NCBI RefSeq assembly: GCF_005889735.1
Contig: NZ_VCKY01000109.1
Coordinates: forward strand, 1 to 34,608
Origin: Nonomuraea turkmeniaca
GTDB taxonomy: Bacteria > Actinomycetota > Actinomycetes > Streptosporangiales > Streptosporangiaceae
Reading direction: 5' to 3'
Length of the DNA: 34,608 nt
Part shown: piece after piece, positions 18,201-24,210 of the stretch
Position numbering within the stretch: position 1 is the first letter of the stretch
Layout: each line of letters begins with the position of its first letter
Program-made: the position numbers and the translations under genes
The notes under the pieces: model-generated
Seen by the model: only the letters and a program-made list of their open reading frames with translations
The model's database searches: none
What the model was told of the DNA's origin: nothing

Positions 18201-21200
18201 CCTCACCCTCACCGGATCGGAGAGCGCGACGCGGGCGCTGCCGCTGGTGGACAGCCTTACGCTCGGCGAGACCCTGACGGACACAGCGCAGGGCACCGCG
18301 CTGTTCTCGCTCCCCGAGTTCGACGCGCTCCTGATGTACGCGGAGGGCGAGCTGGCGCTGCCGGGAGCCCTGGTGGGCGACGCGGTCGAGCGGTTCCTCA
18401 ACGGCAGCCTGACCCTCGACCGAAGCCTCGCTGTGCCTCTGGTCCAGCGGTACCTCAAGGACATGGCCCAAGCCGGGCCCGCCAACCCGGGGTTCGCGAG
18501 GCGGCACACCCCGCGGAACCTGCTCGCCAAGATCAGAGAGGTCGCGGGCCTCGGCCCGGCGGCGACCACGGCCCAGCAGGGAAACCAGAGACAACAGCTC
18601 GACCAGACATTGAGCGAGGCCGCGGACCTGATCGAGCGCTCCAGAGACGTCGTGATCGCCCCGTCGTACGACCGGGCGATGGGCGTGGGCGCGGCCAAGT
18701 CGCTCGATTTTACCGACGAACAGGGCAATCCGGTCAACATACGGAACGCGGTGCAGGACGCCGTCCGCGCCGCCGCCCCCGAGGCGCTGGACGGGAGCCC
18801 GACGCTGAGCGAGGAGCTCGACGTCGACTTCTCCAGCGACTCCGCGCGGATCCACGTCACCGACATGTGGTCGAAGCGCGGCTACGAGAAGAGCTACCTC
18901 GTGCAGGCCGGCCCGCAGGTCAAGCGGGCCGAGGAACTGACGGTCCGGGCCCGGCTGGTCTACACCGACGCCGCGGACTCCCGCCGGGGCACCCTCCTCA
19001 CGCACACCTCGCAGTCCGGGGTCATCGTCCAGCACTACCGCTACGTCGATCGGTCGCACTCTGAGGCGTACAACGGCTCCTACTCGGCGGGGCTGGACCA
19101 CAGCGCCGCGGACGAGGGCGACGGGCGCGGGATGGGCGCGTCGACGGACCGGGGGCGCGGGTACTCGGGCTCCGTCAACCAGCAGGATACGCGGCTGAAG
19201 CGGATGTCCGTCTTCAACGGCCTCAACCGGGTCCGGCAGGAGATGACCCTGGTCATCGAGGTCGAGCGCAGGCCGGTGCGCGGCGCGATCCCGGCGAAGG
19301 TGGACCGGTGGATCGGCGTGCTCCGGGGCAGGCGCCGCACGGCTCCCCCGGTCACGTACGGCGCCTCACTCGTACGGAGCATCCCGACCGGCATGATCCG
19401 GCCCGTCGCGGAGGATCCGGGACCGCTCGTCGTCGTGCCCGACCCCCGGCAGGTCGAGCTGCACCCCGGCCACTTCCCACAGGCGCTCTGGGAGGACCCG
19501 CACCGGCCGAGCCTCTTCGAGGTGGTCACCGCCCAGTTCGGGAAGATGCTGGGCGCCGAGACGGTCGAGGAGCAACGACCGGAGTTGGTCGCACGACTGT
19601 CCCCGTCGGCCCTGCTGACCGGCTTCGAGCGGATGGCGGGCGCCGCGGGCGACACCTCCACGCGGGTGACCAGGCAGAAGTTCAAGGACCAGGGCGCCGA
19701 GGTCACGATCCAGGCCCGCACGTCGGACCTCACCATCGTCGCCGGGCCTTTCGAGGCCGAGAGAGGAGAGGTCGACAGGAAGGCCGACGCCCAGAACGCG
19801 ACCGTGTCCCGGAGCCGATTGGTGCCCGTCGGCATGAGCACCAGCGCGAGTGACGGCGGCTCGGGCCTTGACGGCAGCGTGCGGGCCGGCGAGCAGGCGT
19901 CGGAGAGCGTGACCGACCATCACGGGGCGCGCCGCGAGCGCAGCATGTTCGAGAAGGGCACCGCCGCCTACACCGTCCGGCTCAGAGTCGACTACGACCT
20001 GACCTTCCAGCACGTCGCGCGGCTGCGGGACGGCAGCGAGCGCGCCGTCGGGGATCCCGCCCACCTGCCGTCCGCCGCCGGCAGCCAGGTGGACGTGACG
20101 CTCTACGAGGACGAGCTCGAGGAGCTGCGCTCCCGGATGGAGTCCAACGTGCGGCTCGCGCCCCCGCGCTCCGGCGATCCCGGATGGACGACGTTCACCT
20201 TCGTCCCCGGCCCCGGCTCGCAGAGGCCGATCCAGGTCCTGCAGGCCGCCCGCCTGGCCGCCCGAGAGCGCGGCGCGGTGGCCCGCGTGGCGGTCCGGGA
20301 GGCGGACGGCCTCCATCGCTACCGGGCCGCCCCCGACGGCACCGTGCACAGCGAGACGCCCGACGGGGGGTTCGCCGAGGCTTTCGCCACCCTCTCCCCC
20401 GCGCTGCTTGACGCGGCCGACCGAGCCGGCCTCAATCTGCGCCACGTCTTCATGAGCTCTGCGGTGCCCGGCACGTTCGCCCGGCAGGTCGAGGCCGCCC
20501 TTACGGCGCGCCGCGTCCCCGTGGCCGACCCGGACAAGCCGGCCTGGCCCGCCCACCAGCCGACGTCGAGCTCGCCGGTGGGCGGGAGCGTCGCCCAGGG
20601 AATCACGTCCGTGACCTCTCCCGCGATCGAAGGCACGCCGTTCAGCAGGTCCGGCCGGCCCGCCGGGGATCCGGACCTGACCCTGGCCGAGGTACGCGCG
20701 CAGCACGTCTTCGCGGCCGACGTGGGCGGGGCCGGCGCGCACCTGTCCTGGTCCGCGGACGACCAGCTGACCCTCCAACTGCCCGCCGTGCCGGACCAGC
20801 ACGTCCGCGTGCTGATCGGCGACCCGGGGGAGGGCTTCAACGCCACCACCGAGCTGCACGCGGGCACGGAGGAGGACCCGCACGTCATGCGCGTCTGGCC
20901 GAGGGTGCACCCGGACGCCGTGTCGTCGCTCCTCGTGCACGAGCTCTCGCACGTCACGCAGGCCGCCGCCGCGACGGCCGCGGGCGCGCCGCAGGGCGTG
21001 ATCAGGACGTCGCTGTCGGACCACCAGGCCGAGGGCACGGACCTTTGCCTGACCCCCCGCCTGGACGAGCACGCCCATCTGTCGCGCAAATGGCGCGCGG
21101 CCACCGACCCCGCCGTACGCTCGCGCCTGGCCGACGCGATCGACGCCATCAGCGCGGACATCGAACGCCGCGGCCACACCCCGCCCTCGCCCCCGTGGGG

Positions 21201-21357
21201 AACGGGCCCGCGCGCGCCGGCCGCCGCCCAGCCGCAGAGCCCGATCGAGATGCTGCTCAACGCGGCGTCGCCCGGCCTCGACGCCTCGGAGGCCGGGCTC
21301 GCCAGGCTGGCGGAGGTCGCCGGGGTGGCGCCGGGCACGCCGGCGAGTTCACCGTGA
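12286..21357 (+). CDS. Giant WXG100-like, type VII-type effector with duplicated zincin module (3,023 codons)
   Basis: Start is GTG 10 nt after the WXG100-like gene. Visible layout: residues 1-150, helical WXG100/CpnT-like region (W45, PMLSAGQKWPEA); 152-172, hydrophobic segment, then Ala/Gly-rich helices to ~385; 388-570, Pro/Asp/Glu/Thr-rich linker with DEQP-type repeats; ~700-880, zincin-like module with HEITD at 795-799; ~903-1005, very basic coiled coil; ~1050-2640, three divergent tandem units with Ser/Gly/Asp-rich hairpins; ~2690-2980, second zincin-like module with HELSH at 2885-2889; last 40 residues unrelated. No signal peptide, as expected of an ESX substrate. The whole 9 kb frame is intact. 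It resembles actinobacterial polymorphic toxins at the N-terminus (as in CpnT), with a probable metalloprotease at the end. Target and activity are inference. Confidence 0.9.
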   Translation: MTINSGIGVHGSGSQDPAGQATALPAVRIDRDVLPAWEDVALPDWVVYWLIPMLSAGQKWPEASESGLSKLAQAYDDLAEGAIGSTPDAGFAARVIVTGWAAPPTADFVSRVQFLYGHEGGMAGVSGNARAYSQQASNFAVETQYSKLSINVCFKVALVAIAIAFIAAFFTAGSATAIVGPYAAAARAAISRILVRLATLGGRQLSVQQLARVTTLSGATGQGLLARLLSTSMGRELVEEIGEEFFIDAIAQYQQMQMGTRQTWDWLKSQAAIIGAGAGTVVGTKLAGPVSQVTTRVPGFAGRALTTGLTNTIASPFGSFIANGAVYGQWQNPFTADALMGGFLGGAGRTGTISPFSPDVYTALTNPLTSLASAYDAAARADARMAGNPPPDPVGANPSGGGPSGGGGQPSMSGSAREPDAVAPTPARTGGTTASPDPGGGRPGTASSTPGRDDDGRRAAPAPDPETASPRRGSTLQPTGEVTPQPEGDAARTPGDPPRDVSAAEQDRPAHSAATPTQPDGPASEPESPTAQHDEQPTPSDEQPARPDERPAQADEQPTQLADQTTVAASAPVAEPMTATVRARTALIGALSADFPGAVIGPTGDLLISTPDGVRAISAATMSRIRAALDTRAEEVQDLANLQAEAAAMLTVASAGETTTQADPAPDDGRAAEPAYTSKPGTVTSRPVPGTRYVPDGRQGPDLDLDEVRNAVGELLADHFLGQDVTGFSWSPDGRTLAVHTKTHGTQFFRPVIGGLSPDLMGQTKVKAGTDENHPHLVHFGARIAPGQVSRVWLHEITDTLQEVQSAGHGKRRKFLPGRRRTATQDACVAARFNELAFLTHKWRQAPTLQEKRLLAVDIDGVARELSGRGHTPPLPPWAPTQATRPQRTPALPGDHSSAQDVQSVIDALVQAEQAIQQQIDAKRSSRDAAREQAKQATRRKRKALRQHDQGRFKRAGDARQEHQAHRATQKRHTRIANAYATALARAMKARLAYEQVLAAMNQAGGPTQPGEVNMTTVSKSLTAKATRLHQSYLNALAAALPQEDSLSTAMPTGRLPHLTTLTTTVNEILGRNGAGHKFTPDELERALRADFHKAVSPDGVVLRVGRGRTAAEIRVRLSLTDLAEVLDPAVRASEMMVGLFFQSARTVSATESSSGVLPLGLNTTVLAQLLPDNDWRALATMVGVGLGAAAGRNSSASGGAGMFAQGGSVADNRSESLLFDAAATWTVEVRTGKDVGWRETTVVDSGAPGDAASQRLWISHSYTDQPPRKLARIDDAKRDPKLPNHVISGMTGLEDALGELAAALGGEYTEVGAVAHDELRMFVTDELPHRLRDAVNTGLDRVFTKDGEPHARVRAETRVVLVETEPLGGPSAEEWEEEVLVDFVAVPGGASSGGSLEGKVSAGFTPTVDGPGSYEPSFGPKVKGSRSASRSYPATANRQAIHPSVHRKTSPKQSYRLALETTFIVETFGKPPVKLTPMRGTAVLSMRESAAYRFGLPVDSSALMYQDGRPLTDADGNQVLRGDPLPTPPPGRKAELPDWLGDGPGKMRGAGPALVQDISGLEEVRQKALDKLADRGIVPKIVNGVPQYSSNRLERASQILNLQEVTEQLSEHRIRSAYDSLAQDGILVDLVLHGLNSAPKHFMMRISLKQDFGDSRYIGYTESETVVNLDIGSDTSARSVSRSRTYSGGLSLVESDGPGVGQNGLSHEASINAGGDRKRTAGSNVGSTVNVVTLQESTGPVAIFSLAHELSIELLHDGESTPLASGRGRAKLLFAADLLPPETGQAPAPLGKMSSKLLSSARLLHMDVRDLLPAAERVLPRGMRPDSVAYQTLTAFLNVRNLVAHPKLLSSPLTTDLAIRTRGLPTRSKLSVAGEVGEAEVLCVVDQVNGDILFGLASAGVSWGGSSGHSAGASTNLTDLNDGGKSSNGGTLSLPSRSGGTADSTSILDIWGSEELTIEFGRQYIVRAPVDLTLTGSESATRALPLVDSLTLGETLTDTAQGTALFSLPEFDALLMYAEGELALPGALVGDAVERFLNGSLTLDRSLAVPLVQRYLKDMAQAGPANPGFARRHTPRNLLAKIREVAGLGPAATTAQQGNQRQQLDQTLSEAADLIERSRDVVIAPSYDRAMGVGAAKSLDFTDEQGNPVNIRNAVQDAVRAAAPEALDGSPTLSEELDVDFSSDSARIHVTDMWSKRGYEKSYLVQAGPQVKRAEELTVRARLVYTDAADSRRGTLLTHTSQSGVIVQHYRYVDRSHSEAYNGSYSAGLDHSAADEGDGRGMGASTDRGRGYSGSVNQQDTRLKRMSVFNGLNRVRQEMTLVIEVERRPVRGAIPAKVDRWIGVLRGRRRTAPPVTYGASLVRSIPTGMIRPVAEDPGPLVVVPDPRQVELHPGHFPQALWEDPHRPSLFEVVTAQFGKMLGAETVEEQRPELVARLSPSALLTGFERMAGAAGDTSTRVTRQKFKDQGAEVTIQARTSDLTIVAGPFEAERGEVDRKADAQNATVSRSRLVPVGMSTSASDGGSGLDGSVRAGEQASESVTDHHGARRERSMFEKGTAAYTVRLRVDYDLTFQHVARLRDGSERAVGDPAHLPSAAGSQVDVTLYEDELEELRSRMESNVRLAPPRSGDPGWTTFTFVPGPGSQRPIQVLQAARLAARERGAVARVAVREADGLHRYRAAPDGTVHSETPDGGFAEAFATLSPALLDAADRAGLNLRHVFMSSAVPGTFARQVEAALTARRVPVADPDKPAWPAHQPTSSSPVGGSVAQGITSVTSPAIEGTPFSRSGRPAGDPDLTLAEVRAQHVFAADVGGAGAHLSWSADDQLTLQLPAVPDQHVRVLIGDPGEGFNATTELHAGTEEDPHVMRVWPRVHPDAVSSLLVHELSHVTQAAAATAAGAPQGVIRTSLSDHQAEGTDLCLTPRLDEHAHLSRKWRAATDPAVRSRLADAIDAISADIERRGHTPPSPPWGTGPRAPAAAQPQSPIEMLLNAASPGLDASEAGLARLAEVAGVAPGTPASSP
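13447..13995 (+). other. Pro/Asp/Glu-rich linker with DEQP-type repeats inside the giant gene
   Basis: Codons 388-570 of the giant gene encode a disordered stretch rich in Pro, Gly, Thr, Asp and Glu. Near its end are short imperfect repeats of the type DEQPTPS, DEQPARP, DERPAQA and DEQPTQL (about 13885-13970). It separates the WXG100/hydrophobic N-terminal region from the zincin-like and repeat parts and is likely a flexible spacer. Confidence 0.8.
14370..14925 (+). repeat. Zincin-like module, copy 1 (degenerate HEITD)
   Basis: Codons about 696-880 align by eye with codons 2690-2980: LDEVR with LAEVR, FSWSPDG with LSWSADD, KAGTDENHPH with HAGTEEDPH, VWLHEITDTLQE with LVHELSHVTQA, NELAFLTHKWR with DEHAHLSRKWR, and RGHTPPLPPW with RGHTPPSPPW. 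In this copy the second His of HExxH is Asp (H795-E796-I-T-D799), so a classical zinc site is not complete. It may be a structural or regulatory duplicate. Confidence 0.75.
15420..20210 (+). repeat. Three divergent tandem ~500-600 aa units in the giant protein
   Basis: Codons about 1050-2640. Recurring landmarks appear in the same order: an opening with AVSPDGVVL, SLAQDGILV or EALDGSPTL; a first Ser/Gly-rich hairpin (around 1192-1232, 1680-1765, 2246-2330); a second hairpin (1386-1460, 1896-1960, 2500-2575); and a closing strand-helix GTAVLSMRES (1481), GTALFSLPEF (2003), VDVTLYEDEL (2602). Spacing between the closing landmarks is 522 and 599 residues. Similarity is low but ordered, which fits an old triplication. 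Confidence 0.6.
20680..21207 (+). repeat. Zincin-like module, copy 2 (intact HELSH)
   Basis: Second copy of the module described at 14370-14925. H2885-E2886-L-S-H2889 lies in a hydrophobic helix (SSLLVHELSHVTQ), the standard zinc-metalloprotease HExxH. A conserved acidic residue ~40 residues later in RLDEHAHLSRKW (E2928) could be the third ligand; its counterpart in copy 1 is the E of NELAFL. This is the most likely catalytic part of the giant protein. Confidence 0.75.
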
Positions 21358-21567
21358 CCGCCAGCGGCGCCTTCACGATGGCGCCTGGACGAGGCGGCGG
21401 AGGGGCCGCCGAGGTGAGCGTTGGGCTCGCGGGCGGGCCATCGAGTGCGGAGCCGCGCTCATGCGCGCCCGGGTCCAGGCGCGGCCACTGCGCCGGGCCG
21501 CCACGGGTACGAGCGTGAGCGGGGCCGCGTGTTCCGGCATGATGGAACTCCCGGAGAGAGGACGGCT

Positions 21568-22092
21568 ATGGCATTCGCGGTGGCGCGGACGAGGGACGAG
21601 GCGCATCTCTACCTCGATCTGCACCCGTGCGCCTGTGGATCGGCGGACACCACCTGGCGCACTGGGCTGGTCGACGTCGAAGGGGAGCTGGTCAACCGCT
21701 ATTCCGGCACGTGCGAGACGTGCGGGACGCCCCGGGAGCACTTGTTCGGGCTGCCGGAGCGCCCAGTGATGCCGGCCGGATACCCGACGTTCGGCGGGGT
21801 GGAGCCATCGGAGCTGCTCGACGCGGGCGAGTGGCTGTGGGTGGCCGACCTGACGGCGGGCAACGTCCCGGTGGACGACCAGGCCGAGGCCCGGCGCGCG
21901 CTGAGGATCGCGACCGCGGCCGTCGAGGAGGTCGTCAAGTTCGTGCCACCGGGCGTGGACGCGGTGCCCGACGACGGGTTCTGGTCCGAGCGCGGGCGGC
22001 GGATGCGGGCGGCCGAGCCCGGCAGGTTCCAGCTCGACCGGCTGCTGGTCGTCAGAAACTCCTACCAGGACCTGGCGGGCCGCTATGCCTGA
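21568..22092 (+). CDS. Uncharacterised cysteine-containing protein, immunity candidate
   Basis: The start is the ATG at 21568, with GGAGAGAGG 6-14 nt upstream. The 174-aa product has a N-terminal strand region with HPCACGS and later CETCGTPREH, four Cys plus His residues that could bind zinc. The C-terminal half is helical: ELLDAGEWLWVADL, then VEEVVKFVPPG and GFWSERGRRM. The second half resembles the next gene's product, so the two are tandem paralogues. It lies ~210 bp after the giant effector gene, in the usual place for an immunity gene of a polymorphic toxin. No family is recognised; the immunity role is inferred from position only. Confidence 0.78.
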   Translation: MAFAVARTRDEAHLYLDLHPCACGSADTTWRTGLVDVEGELVNRYSGTCETCGTPREHLFGLPERPVMPAGYPTFGGVEPSELLDAGEWLWVADLTAGNVPVDDQAEARRALRIATAAVEEVVKFVPPGVDAVPDDGFWSERGRRMRAAEPGRFQLDRLLVVRNSYQDLAGRYA

Positions 22093-22633
22093 GCGCGGTC
22101 TCGCACGTTCGCTTGTGGAGGCGTACGTCCACCTCGACCTGGTGGCCCACGGTGGCGAGCCGGGCGCTTCGCGCCGGGCAGCGGTCGCCGAGGAGCAGGA
22201 CGGCTGGGTGCTGCGTCTCGGCGACGCGGAGGTCCTCGTTCCCTACGAGGCCGAGGCGGGGGCGAGGCATGAGCAGCTGACCTTCGGCTCCGGCCTGTCC
22301 GAGCTGATCGACCCCGGTCAGTGGGTGCTCATCGCCGCCACGTACGCGCGCAGGGCCCTGGAGGGCGGGCTGTTCCTCGCCGCCGGTCCCTCGGACGCCG
22401 GGGCGTTCGACACGGTTGCGGCCGACTGGCGGGTGGCTGCCGACGCCGTGGCGGAAGCGCTGAAATTCTTCCCCGACGGCGCCACCGAGCTGCCCCAGGA
22501 GGCGTTCTGGAGCGAGATGGGCAGGTCGCTCCGCGAGCTCCAGCCCGATCGGCTCACCAGGCGGAAACTGGAGGACGATCTCGCCTTCTACCGTCAGAGC
22601 CTGGACGACCTCCACCGCCTCCAGACCCAATGA
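22085..22633 (+). CDS. Paralogue of the upstream immunity-candidate protein
   Basis: The ATG overlaps the end of the previous gene by 8 nt. The 182-aa product shares an ordered series of landmarks with its neighbour: ELIDPGQWVLIAA with ELLDAGEWLWVAD, VAEALKFFPDGATELP with VEEVVKFVPPGVDAVP, AFWSEMGRSLRELQPDRL with GFWSERGRRMRAAEPGRF, and FYRQSLDDL with VRNSYQDL. The CxC/CxxC cysteines of the neighbour are absent. It is acidic, soluble and without signal peptide. Likely a divergent duplicate made within this cluster; function unknown. Confidence 0.78.
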   Translation: MPERGLARSLVEAYVHLDLVAHGGEPGASRRAAVAEEQDGWVLRLGDAEVLVPYEAEAGARHEQLTFGSGLSELIDPGQWVLIAATYARRALEGGLFLAAGPSDAGAFDTVAADWRVAADAVAEALKFFPDGATELPQEAFWSEMGRSLRELQPDRLTRRKLEDDLAFYRQSLDDLHRLQTQ

Positions 22634-22855
22634 CCACCGCTCACCGTCTGCGACGTGAGACGCCGGTGCGCATCCCGGCACCGTGGCCGAGCACGGCATG
22701 AGACGAACAACCCACGGGACGTCGACCTCACTCTTCAAACATGGAGTCGAACGCGTCGGCCCAGCTCCTTGACGACTCCAGGGAACTGAGGCGGAGCCGC
22801 CCGTTCGCCATGAGACCCGGCGGCAGGGCCGGCCGTACAGGCTGGTGCTGACCGA

Positions 22856-22948
22856 GACGAGGCGCTGTTCGAACGCGAGCGTCTCGTCCGTGAGCGTCAG
22901 GAGTCGGACCTGGCCTGGCTCACCGACAAGTGGAAGGTCTCCGGCTGA
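22856..22948 (+). pseudogene. Possible tail fragment of a zincin-like module
   Basis: In the gene-free stretch 22634-22956 one frame ends with ESDLAWLTDKWKVSG and a TGA at 22946. This recalls NELAFLTHKW and DEHAHLSRKW in the two zincin-like modules of the giant protein. There is no start and the upstream sequence is not coherent in any frame. I read it as a scrap of another effector of the same kind; the match is short. Confidence 0.35.
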
Positions 22949-22956
22949 TCCGGCCC

Positions 22957-23423
22957 ATGCAGGCCGCGAGCCCGCTCGACGAGCGTCTCACGCCGGCGCA
23001 TGACCGAGGGAACCTGGCCGGTCGCCTGGCCCGTCGTGACGCTCGCGGCCGAGCCGGGGGCGGTAGCGCCGGTGGCGCAGAAGCTGCTGCGGCCCCGCGA
23101 CATCCAGGTTCTGCTGGACAGCCGCGAGCCTCGCGTGTCCGGCTACTGCCATCACGCCATGGAAGTGGAGCACATCGACGCCGGTCGTGCTCGCCCAGGC
23201 GTTGCTCCAGAATGGCCGCCGTCGCCGGATGGGTCGTCGAGGAGCTTCCGTTCGTCGGCCTGGGGTTGGCGCCGAACGTCGATGAGACGATCAGGGAGTA
23301 CAAGATCAACGGGGTGGGGCTTCCTTACGGGGCCGAGAGCGTGGAGCTGGGCGTGGACGGCCGGGGACGGGTCCGGGCCCCGTACGCGGCGACCGGCGAT
23401 CGTGGGTGCTCACGACGGAGTGA
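22957..23423 (+). pseudogene. Decayed second copy of the SseB-like gene
   Basis: Pieces of the protein encoded at 10138-11028 appear in the right order but in different frames. ASPLDERLTPAHDRG (22966) matches TPFEERLWAAHQDG. APVAQKLLRPRDIQVLLDS then EPRVSGYCHHAMEVEHI (about 23064-23178) match VPAVQKLLSPADVHDLL and EPRVSGYCHHALDVSHI. After a frameshift and a deletion of ~40 codons, VAGWVVEELPFVGLGLAP and VDETIREYKINGVGLPYGAE (about 23215-23340) match VAGWVVEEPPFVGMGLVP and VDHVIREYKVYGVGLPHGAE. The end RSWVLTTE with TGA at 23421 needs another frameshift. It is thus an inactivated paralogue, about half of full length. Confidence 0.82.
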
Positions 23424-23613
23424 CGCGGGCATTCCGCAGCGGGACGGGCCACCCATCGCCTTCCCGCGGATGTCGTGGTCGGCCCGATGGCACAGTTTGC
23501 ATGGGTGGCGCTATTCGCGCGCTAGTGATGCGCTAGCAGTGAAGATTACTGTGCCGCCACGCCCGCCCGGATGCCGCCGCGTGGCTCGACCCGCACACCT
23601 GCTGGAGTAGTAA

Positions 23614-24204
23614 ATGACCGAGCCTTCATTTGAAGCGACTCCACTGCCGCAAGTATGGGGGCCTGGACGTTCATGGTCTCCCGGTCACCGAGTAGACGGG
23701 CAGAATCTCGACGCAACCTCCGACGCGGAAATGCCGGAGTGGCGCGCCTGGGCACTTGACGGTGGGCCGACCAGTTGGCCGGAGGCGCTGGACAGCCTGG
23801 AGATCGATCGTTCCGCGGTAAGAGACGTCGCACGCGCATTGCTGGCCGACCTGGAGGCATATACCCCGCTGCGGGTCTGGCCCAGATCCGAGGACGGCTA
23901 TCTCGCGGGCCTGGAGGAGGGAGCCGAGCCCGCCAGACTCCTCGATATGCCCAGGTTCGGCGAATTCCCTCCGGGAATCGACCTGGGAAACTTTCCGGGA
24001 GGCCCGCGCAACGATTTCAATGATTTCGCTAATATCGGCGCCGTCAATCACTTTCACGATTTCATGGTGCTGTCACTCGAGCAGTTTTTCAAGTCCTACG
24101 CCTCCTATATCGCCAGACTGGCTCAGAGTGTCGAGGAATACGAACTAGCGGAAGAGGCATCCACTCTGAGCGATCTCGAGGTAATCCAGAAGGATGACGA
24201 GTGA
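23614..24204 (+). CDS. Uncharacterised 196-aa protein paired with a WXG-containing protein
   Basis: Starts at ATG 23614, with TGGAG about 9 nt upstream. The N-terminal ~80 residues are Pro/Trp-rich (LPQVWGPGRSWSPG, WRAWALDGGPTSWPEAL). A Gly/Phe/Asn/Asp-rich segment follows (EFPPGIDLGNFPGGPRNDF), then a helix DFMVLSLEQFFKSYASYIARL and an acidic tail. No signal peptide or membrane segment. Only 6 nt separate it from the next gene, so the two form a pair, probably secretion partners or effector plus helper. Its codons use more A and T than the neighbouring blocks, hinting at separate origin. No family recognised. Confidence 0.78.
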   Translation: MTEPSFEATPLPQVWGPGRSWSPGHRVDGQNLDATSDAEMPEWRAWALDGGPTSWPEALDSLEIDRSAVRDVARALLADLEAYTPLRVWPRSEDGYLAGLEEGAEPARLLDMPRFGEFPPGIDLGNFPGGPRNDFNDFANIGAVNHFHDFMVLSLEQFFKSYASYIARLAQSVEEYELAEEASTLSDLEVIQKDDE

Positions 24205-24210
24205 TATGAC

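Noticed and set aside
19366..21177. Long minus-strand frame (about 600 codons) opposite the giant gene
   Set aside because: Low-complexity Gly/Arg/Val shadow frame; the plus-strand protein has coherent domains and repeats.
21358..21567. Possible extra gene between the giant gene and the first immunity candidate
   Set aside because: No frame has both a start with ribosome binding site and a plausible product; it is a 210-bp spacer with the RBS of the next gene at its end.
22662..22683. CGGTGC/GCACCG hairpin after the second immunity candidate
   Set aside because: Only a 6-bp stem with an 8-nt loop and no T-run; too weak to call a terminator.
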